Shown one piece after another: positions 19,556 through 26,074 of a stretch of DNA of 26,074 nt (positions are counted from its first letter, which is position 1; every line of letters begins with the position of its first letter). The stretch is taken from the NCBI GenBank assembly GCA_009602735.1, contig WELA01010465.1, forward strand, positions 43,240-69,313, in the 5' to 3' direction. The notes under the pieces are model-generated. The model did not search any database, was not told the origin of the DNA, and saw only the letters and a program-made list of their open reading frames with translations. Origin of the DNA: Mesotaenium endlicherianum. Its lineage: Eukaryota > Streptophyta > Zygnematophyceae > Zygnematales > Mesotaeniaceae. The position numbers and the translations under genes were made by a program.

Positions 19556-20058
19556 TGTAGTGAAACAGGTAGCTAAATTACTTAGTAAAACAGAATAGTT
19601 TATCTATTCAAGACAAGGATCTTTGAACACAAGTGGTAGCTTCTTGAAAGAGAGATGGCTTCTTGAAAGTTAATATATTTCTGGATTTTGGCAAGTACAA
19701 GAGTGATTCTGGAATGTCTTTCTATGTTCTAGCTCTTGTTTATATACTTGCTACATAAGTAATTTCTAGGAAGGTGTATGTTGATGTGTTGGCACCCAAC
19801 ACATCCCAAAACTTGCCACCTCTTTCTAGAATAATGTACACATGTCCTTTTGACCTAAAAATGGCACATTTGACTTTTGCCACATGGAGTTCTTCTAGGT
19901 CTTTCCTCTAACTTCGAAAATGCCTTGGAAGGTTCAAAGGACATGAACCAAGTTACTAGAGTACCTATTCACAGTTGACTCCACACAATACTACTCCAAA
20001 TATATTTGAAAACATTAAAATATATGCAAACTAATATATAATAACTCAAATCACTACA
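19556..20058 (-). repeat. LTR3 (5' LTR of the right copy)
   Basis: The 503-bp LTR differs from LTR2 at five positions. Four of them (19569, 19573, 19578, 19598) fall in the 12-bp hairpin arms (19569-19580 and 19596-19607) and break pairs; the fifth is at 19974. The TATA box is intact. Confidence 0.97.
19737..19746 (-). promoter_or_regulatory. LTR3 TATA box
   Basis: TATATAAACA is unchanged from the other LTRs. It would start the transcript of the right copy. Confidence 0.6.
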
Positions 20059-22444
20059 GTATGTTAGCTTGAGGTCGACTTTGTCCAATGATCGTCTGCC
20101 CGATGAGTTAAAGATCATTTGAGGATCCATGTTTCACGTGTACGATATAGAGGGGTAAAAACATCTCGCATACCTTGGCAATTTATCAACCACCATCTTT
20201 GAGTATAATCCACACGTTCGATCCTGTGGGCAAAGGTTCAACCTCTCCAGCACAAAATATTTATCTTGCATCTTGAGTAATTTGACGTTATCCTTGTTGC
20301 TCCATTTAGGAACAATGACAACAATCAAGATGAATTCAGAGAATCAGGTTCAAATTAGGTTTGAAATCAACCTCCCCAACCAATTACATGTATCTCAATA
20401 TCACAACTCATTTGTATATGGACTAATTTGTGTTTCCATTTGAAAGTCGTCGCCACCTCTTTGAAAATGACTTTACGAACCTCAGTGTTCAGATTGACAT
20501 CCGGTTTGAACGTTTGATTTGTCTAGGAATCAGATGCGCAAAAGTGCAAAATCAATAATGAACTTCATTTTACCACTTGTTTAATTTTGCTGGTCACGGT
20601 TCAACAAAAAAGAACTTTCTAGGTTGCTAGTTCAAGTTGACCTTCAAATGGCGTTTACTGTTTAGTGAACAAGATAAATTCATTTTTGGTCCTCCGCGCT
20701 CCTCATGATATCGTTACATTTTTATTTTTTAGCTTGTGAAATTTTGAAACCAAAATCTAAAATATGAGTTGTTCACCTGCAGCAACCGGTCCCATTACAC
20801 ATCCTAGGTGATCGCTAGAGATGGGGTAAGAATCCACGCATATTGGTCGCGCTCACGGACGTATTTTAGGGTGATCCATAAGCCTCTATATGACCTTTAA
20901 AGCCAGTGTACAAAGTTCAATTGATTGAATTGCATGTGCTTGATATTCGACTCAAGAGAGTATATTGACATCTTTTAACGGGAAAAAGTTGATTATCTTT
21001 AATGTCACCTCATACAAAACGCACTTAGAGAAAACAACACACATTTGGAACATCATAACAAAGTACTTAGTTGATTGCTTTAACACTCACATTTCTAGCA
21101 AGTAATGCAACAATCTGCTCAAAAAGATACACATACGTATACATTTCCAATTACGGATCCATATACATCCACGTCAACTTTGACAGCAATATCAAATTCA
21201 TGTTATACAAAGTTAAACATCCCCGTTGACACCTTAGAACTCGTCCATTGACATGGCTTGAATCACAATGGGATTCGGAGAAAATCAAAAAAAAAAAATC
21301 ATGGAATTTAGTGCAATGAGATTGACCTTACAATTTGAAGCCAAATTTGCAAGTACGTATATTACAGACCAATAGGTACTTTGTTAATTATTGCTAGTAT
21401 GTCGCGTGGAGGCAAGAGCGGGACAGTAAAAACAAACATTTACATTGTTGAGTGATTGGCAAGGGAGCCAAAGAAAGGTGCAGATTATTGACATCTAGAT
21501 TGTTAAGATCACGAGTGTTGCGTTGATTGGCTTGCAAATGTAACGTGATTATTGACTTTGAATGCTTGATTTTCAAAAGCCTGTTAAATGGATGGAGTTT
21601 TTGACAACTTTTGACATTCATACTAAGAAACAAAACGTGACGCAACTTATGTTAATCAATTGCTTTTCTCACAAGTGCCCAAATGACAAGAACGCAACCC
21701 ATATAAGATCAAGTTCTAATAGCCAAAAGCACAAATGCGATCTTAAGTAGCTATTATTCTATCTTTCCTCTTTGCTGTCCTCTATAATCGATTCATACCG
21801 TTGTCTCTGAGGGGACTTATAGTTTCCTCCCACAAAGCTGCTCTAAACAATCATAACAACCAAATCGTCAAAAGAGCGCAGCCACTGCCGACGCTCGCCC
21901 ATCGATGCAACAACCATTCCGCCATCCTCCCTTTTCCACAACCTCCCATGCTCTCCCACGCCATAGCCACCCTCCCTCTTCTCCTCAACCTTTCTCCCTC
22001 ACGCCCTCTTAATAAGCAGGTTAGTTGCCTGCCACAACAAGCGTCCATGGCTGCCCACCAGCATCCGCTCCAATCCTACTCACCCCACAAGTCCATCTAA
22101 CGATCGAGAGCATCCTCTCCCACGCCCCCATCACAAGCTCAAGACCCAGGCAATGCTTTGCCTTGCTATGGCCGCTCACCAAAAGCCGCAAAGCCGCACT
22201 GTTTCAGCAAAGAGGATCACAAGAAAGAGGCCTATCTTTTGCAAAGGGTAAGTCTTATAGCGGTCGCCAAGGAACGGGTTGCAAGAGACAAGCGTCGTCG
22301 TAATCAAATCTTTCGCATTGATCCAGGTGGGACGCGTACACATGCCCTACAAAAATCAGAAGAATTCAAATAAAAATATGGGTTAAAAACACGAGCAACA
22401 ACTTTTTCACATTTTCCCCTCACAAGAGTTACATGAGGGGCGCC
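20059..22444. other. AT-rich gene-poor stretch right of the retroelement
   Basis: No ORF over 100 codons and no conserved motif is visible. A C-rich island at 21880-22150 gives overlapping plus-strand ORFs of about 60-100 codons with low-complexity His/Pro/Ser composition; I do not call them genes. A run of nine A lies near 21288-21297. Confidence 0.55.
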
Positions 22445-23061
22445 TTACTGAAGCCAAAAATTTGAGCAACACATTGAAGCCATCAAACTGCACCACACAC
22501 CATGATCCTCAATATTACTTTTGTCGTCAATCCGTCGAGGACTGTTGAAGAAAACGATGAGACACCCAACTTGTATATTGTGAAGTAGTGAGGCTAAGCT
22601 TTTACCCGTACAAGTGCATGCTTTGATCATTTCAGTGATGAACAGTCTATTATTTACATCTATAATAAACCATTCATTGTTTGGTTCATACCATTCAAAC
22701 GCGTCAAAGTCAATCACTATGTGAGCTTTGACACGCCGAACGGACGAATAGCAAGCGGAGATTTTAGCAAGCAAAAAATCTTGATTGTCAGAACACCTCA
22801 ACAACTTTTGAAAACCAGGAAGATCGTCGGCGGGTCCAAAGTTTCTTTGTGAAAGTTGAAAAGCTCGCAACTAACAATCTTCTGGCCTTCCGTCATCTTA
22901 AGTGCCAAGCCAAATGAAAAAGGTCTATCAACGTACCTTTGGGAAACCATTTTTTTTTTTTGGTTTTGGCTTAAACAATCCATGTGGGTAAAATTCCAAA
23001 CTCGCTCGAATTGACACGGAATCACTTTCCGACGCTTTTTGCGTCGATGAATTTGGGCCAT
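22445..23061 (-). pseudogene. Frame-broken minus-strand ORF pair, unrecognised
   Basis: Two minus-strand ORFs overlap by about 70 bases: 23061-22798 (87 codons) and 22870-22445 (141 codons). The second reads like real protein in places (KAHIVIDFDAFEWYEPNNEW, then FIIDVNNRLFITEMIKAC) even though the DNA is AT-rich. The first contains a basic start (HRRKKRRK). The shift between them and a homopolymer run of T at 22950-22962, which reads as Lys codons, suggest a decayed gene or transposon fragment. No family was recognised. A two-exon gene with an unseen intron, or chance, are alternatives. Confidence 0.3.
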
Positions 23062-24050
23062 TTGTCCACTTGCATAGTGCTAGCTTGCATGGAAGGAAGG
23101 TGTAGGACTTTCATCATTCGTGCTTCTTCTCATATTGGAGGCACTTGCAAACGTTTCTTACAACTTCGAAGTACAACATGGTATCACGAGATATAGTAGA
23201 TTGTCAATTATCCTTGAGAGTCAAGATAGTACCAAATGAAAATGATTGCCTCATAAAGCCAAGTCACAAGTGCAAAACCCATTTGGCTCTACTTTGACGT
23301 CCTAGTATAGAGCATTGAGCATCATCACAATCAATACCAATATAATTTACGGCAATGAATTAATGTAATGTAACCTTCGTAGTAATGTTAAGTGATATAT
23401 TATAGTCCTTTATCTAGCCATAGGACCATAGTGTGAGGGCTCAATCATATGTAGTGCACCGTGATATTTACCTCATCTTTGAGTACGCATTTGAGAATAA
23501 AAAATATTGCATTGAGTGAGCACAAGTTAGGACACATTTGTGCTGCAAATACTGAAGTGTTGCCACAAGGAACACATTTGAAACTATCATTTAAAATTCA
23601 CGTTTAATTTAGAAGTAGTTGCCTTTGCAAGCGCATGCATGTAAGGTATAGGCTAGCTCAAGCACCATCTCTAAGATTTCAACCACCTTCACGTTGCGTT
23701 GCCTTCACCAAGTCTACGTCGACCAAAGTCCACACCTATGCTTGCTCCCTTTCCAGGTGTTTGTTGCAAGCGATGGAACTTTATGATTGTCAAATTGCAG
23801 CAGGGAAATGCTGACCAATTCTCATGACCAGTTCTCATGAAGCAGGGAATACGCAGATCAGGACAAGCACAAAAATATGCACGCTTACGAACTTATTTCA
23901 TAAAATTTGCAAATAATTGTTGAGAAGGGTTGAGTGTAATGCTCGAACTCCACCAGCTATCAACATTTGTTTGTATGTAGAGAAAGTTTTGGGATATCTA
24001 TCATGATTATTGAAAGGCCTCACTGAAGAGGCAGCCTCGATAACCTTATA
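23062..24050. other. AT-rich stretch, no gene seen
   Basis: Only very short ORFs occur. A small tandem pair of TGACCA(A/G)TTCTCA lies at about 23811-23837. No RNA gene or mobile element is recognised. Confidence 0.55.
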
Positions 24051-24052
24051 CA

Positions 24053-24058
24053 TTTATT
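24053..24058 (-). terminator. Possible AATAAA poly(A) signal
   Basis: The minus strand reads AATAAA about 31 nt past the TGA at 24089. It supports a gene end here only if the candidate exon upstream is real. Confidence 0.25.
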
Positions 24059-24088
24059 GAAAAGGGGCCAGTTCTATAAGCGTGCAGC

Positions 24089-24246
24089 TCATTTGTTGTT
24101 AGAGTAGTTTTGGTACGTCCAACTGCAGTAATTGGATTCTTTAAAATCAACGCGCTCCAACAGGAGCCAGGATTCCAGATGAAGGCTAGGGAATAGATGA
24201 AGAGCAATAGTTTTCAACTGGTACCCGTCCTTGGCTAATACCTCAA
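24089..24246 (-). CDS. Weak candidate 3'-terminal exon, unrecognised
   Basis: The frame open from 24355 to a TGA at 24091-24089 contains a plausible acceptor GGGGTTTCAG at 24247-24248. The part after it reads EVLAKDGYQLKTIALHL and LHLESWLLLERVDFKES, which has protein-like balance. It could be the end of the gene whose exons lie at 25705-26039 on the same strand, but no linking exon was found. Chance is a real alternative. Confidence 0.25.
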
Positions 24247-24358
24247 CTGAAACCCCGGTAGCAAAGTCATAGAAGCACACCGCGTGAGAGCACAATTCAA
24301 AAAAATTAGAAAGTGGTACTCCCGATAGTCTTTGCATCAGAAAGGTAGAATACAACCC

Positions 24359-25500
24359 ACAGGGCAGCGAGTGTTTTCATCCCACTAGCTGCATATGTGG
24401 ATACCGACTACGTGGCCAGTTGGTCTATATCACAAACCCGTATGTGCACACCGGGTCAGGCAGCTGAGACTAAGCCCCGCATCCCTCTCTGCTATTAAAC
24501 GCCTCAAAAGCTAATGGTTGCCCTCCTGCACCATTGTGCGATGCAACTAACAACTCTCTCTCCATCGACCACTGCGCACATCTTTTGAGCCCTGAGCAAA
24601 TGAAGAACCTTCCACTTCCGATTCCTGACGGCACCTGCTCTCGCATATGCACATAGGCTGCTCAAACGTTGATGCTGCTTAATCCCCTTAATGGAGCACA
24701 AGCCTGGCCAAATTGCTTCCAGGCAATGCGCGCCGGCGTCGATCTGTCCCTGCATGCCCCCTCCTATAGGGAAAGAGCCTTCACCTTGCCCTCCAGCGAG
24801 TCAACTGCCCCCGCACACCCATTCATGCAGCCCGCACAGACAAACGTGCGTAAGCAAAGACACATGAGGGTGCACACAGGGATGCGACACCTGCCAGACC
24901 CAGCTTACAGGAGGGGAGCAACGATATACAATCAAGCGATATTCACAATCAAGCGGCTGCCAGCATGCCAAGCCAACCGAACGACCAAAGAGGTCCTCCC
25001 ACTTTCTCCCCTTTTTCTTCCTGTTTTTCCACATGAGGGACGTCTGCTTCAGCTGCCAGCACCCTTTCGGCCCTCCGCCGTTGCCAGGTAGACGCATGTA
25101 CGGCAGCCACCTCGAGGCCAGCTAGGAGCAGGCACATCCAAGCGCCTCCCGCAGCCAGAGGGCAGATTTCAGTGGAAGTCGGCGACTATCCCTCATCCAG
25201 GGTAGCGAAGTGCAGCCTGCGGGAGCACCCGCGAGAGAAAAGCCTACGCCTGCGTTCCCCGATAGGCCCTGACATTAGGCCCTCAACTCGAGACCCCGAA
25301 GCCATAGCCTTAAATCCTAGACGCTCGAACCTCTACAACACTCTTAAGAGCCACAACACGCAGGATGCTTGAAAGTCTGAAAGTCTAGCGAGAGAAAGAT
25401 GGAGAAAGTGCGCGGCCGGTGGCACGACCGGGAGAAATGCGCATGCCAAGAGAAAAGGGGAACAAAAGGTAAGGAGAGAATGCGTAGATGAAAAGCACAG
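24359..25500. other. Stretch without a supported gene
   Basis: Overlapping ORFs of 60-140 codons occur on both strands in this GC-richer part, none with a recognisable motif. If the minus-strand exons at the right edge belong to a longer gene, this would be intron or contain short exons. One possible acceptor (CTCGCTAG) lies near 25388 on the minus strand. Confidence 0.45.
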
Positions 25501-25509
25501 CCGGCTTAT

Positions 25510-25514
<5 letters not shown>

Positions 25515-25546
<32 letters not shown>
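25515..25546. repeat. (TG)16 microsatellite
   Basis: An uninterrupted TG run, preceded by a TATGTGTA variant, lies in the minus-strand intronic or intergenic DNA. Confidence 0.95.
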
Positions 25547-25550
<4 letters not shown>

Positions 25551-25704
25551 AGATCACATGTGACTGGGTGTGGTGTGCGAACTTGGGTACACTTTAATGC
25601 GCATGCAAATGCGTGTAAGCGTGCGTCATGTACGTGTGCAATCAATGGGCTGGAGTAGGCGCGGGTGGAGGAAAAGAACTTGAGAGAAATCAGTCTTCTT
25701 ATAC

Positions 25705-26039
25705 CTTTGGGGCATCGTATTGCCCCCATACAGCGGAGGGAACCTCATCCGGCTCATTGGATGCTCTCCCTCTCCCACGAACACAAAGGGCGGTTGGGTG
25801 AATGTCTGTGTGTCTGTGTGTCTGTGTGTCTGTGTGTGTAAGCGGGGGGAGGGTAAGAGACCTTCGTCAGGATCGAGATGCCAGCCGAGCACGCCCACGT
25901 GCGACTTGGCTTGCTCCACCGTCTTGCAGCTGTTCACCACGACGCACCACGGGGCAATTTTTCTGGTGAGGTCGAGAACAGCAGCAGCAGCAAGAGCAGC
26001 AGCAGCAGCAGCAGCAGCACCTTGTACCGTGAAGGCACG
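25705..26039 (-). CDS. Two internal exons of an unrecognised minus-strand gene (partial)
   Basis: Proposed exons are 26039-25862 and 25769-25705. Exon one follows a strong acceptor: a pyrimidine tract ending CTTCTTAG at 26040-26041. It reads RAFTVQG, then an Ala run encoded by GCT repeats, then VLDLTRKIAPWCVVVNSC and KTVEQAKSHVGVLGWHLDPDE. Its end (GAAG/GTCTCT) is a weak donor. Exon two follows an AG at 25770-25771 and continues in phase as GRASNEPDEVPSAVWGQYDAPK, cut here by the good donor AAG/GTATAAG at 25704. The 92-nt intron between them holds an 8-bp TGTCTGTG repeat. The protein-like segments and phase match support coding. I do not recognise the family, and the rest of the gene lies beyond the right edge and further left. 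Confidence 0.42.
25803..25839. repeat. TGTCTGTG tandem repeat
   Basis: About four 8-bp units lie within the short intron proposed between the two right-edge exons. Confidence 0.9.
25980..26020. repeat. CAG trinucleotide repeat (polyalanine-coding on minus)
   Basis: CAG/GCA triplets with one CAAGAG interruption. In the frame of the candidate minus-strand exon they read as GCT alanine codons with one Leu (CTT). Confidence 0.92.
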
Positions 26040-26074
26040 CTAAGAAGGGCGGGAGGTGGTGGGGGGAGGGCGGG

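Larger units (their letters stand above)
7200..20058 (-). mobile_element. Compound Ty3/gypsy chromovirus: two copies in tandem sharing one LTR
   Basis: The order along the plus coordinates is LTR1 (7200-7702), internal 1, LTR2 (13377-13879), internal 2, LTR3 (19556-20058). All three LTRs are 503 bp and begin TGTAGTG and end CACTACA. Both copies are transcribed on the minus strand. Each internal region has a primer-binding site next to its right LTR, gag, pol in the -1 frame, a ~0.77 kb 3' non-coding region and a G-rich polypurine tract next to its left LTR. The domain order PR-RT-RH-IN-chromodomain identifies a Ty3/gypsy chromovirus. Near identity of the copies indicates recent activity or recent duplication. 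The five bases outside each end (AAATA left, GTATG right) do not form a target-site duplication. Confidence 0.96.

Noticed and set aside
13377..20058. Right copy as a pure assembly duplicate of the left copy
   Set aside because: The copies differ at many clustered positions and by a 2-bp indel, and the outer LTRs differ, so they are not the same reads placed twice. A mis-join between two real copies is still possible and is noted in the findings.
24669..25091. 140-codon plus-strand ORF
   Set aside because: It competes with minus-strand ORFs in the same DNA, lacks motifs and has low-complexity Pro/Arg composition. There is no splice or promoter support.
25321..25335. GGTTCGAG-like motif on the minus strand as a tRNA B-box
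   Set aside because: No matching A-box, acceptor stem or cloverleaf could be found around it.

Overview
The window is eukaryotic nuclear DNA, probably from a photosynthetic organism of the green lineage. The evidence is a four-exon early light-induced protein (ELIP) gene with GT-AG introns and a plastid-transit-like N-terminus, a Ty3/gypsy chromovirus pair primed from an initiator-Met tRNA-like site, long non-coding spacers and many microsatellites. No prokaryotic gene organisation is seen. The exact lineage (chlorophyte or streptophyte alga versus another group) cannot be settled from the sequence alone.

Layout. Bases 1-729 carry a (TC)32 tract, a pyrimidine tract and what looks like the 3' end of an unrecognised plus-strand gene. 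Bases 730-2700 hold no gene I can support, only a 10-11 bp minisatellite. Bases 2767-5560 hold the minus-strand ELIP gene, 229 aa in four exons whose phases all match; its introns contain CA, CAG and G/C-rich tracts. Bases 5661-7199 are intergenic.

Bases 7200-20058 are one compound retrotransposon on the minus strand: LTR1 - internal - LTR2 - internal - LTR3. The three LTRs are each 503 bp and the two internal regions are almost identical. Both copies carry gag and an intact 1221-codon pol ORF (protease, RT, RNase H, integrase, chromodomain). Gag and pol are joined by a -1 frameshift signal, A-AAA-AAC, followed by a 7-bp hairpin that contains the gag stop codon. The right-hand copy has lost its gag start codon inside a short, strongly diverged patch. 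That patch also covers its primer-binding site and the end of LTR3.

Bases 20059-26074 are mostly AT-rich and gene-poor. They contain a frame-broken minus-strand ORF pair (22445-23061), a weak candidate terminal exon (24089-24246) and, at the right edge, two phase-compatible minus-strand exons (25705-26039) of an unrecognised protein with a polyalanine run.

How parts relate: the ELIP gene and the retroelement point the same way, so LTR1's own promoter faces the ELIP gene about 1.6 kb downstream. The two retroelement copies can each supply Pol; only the left copy has a full-length Gag reading frame with its start codon.
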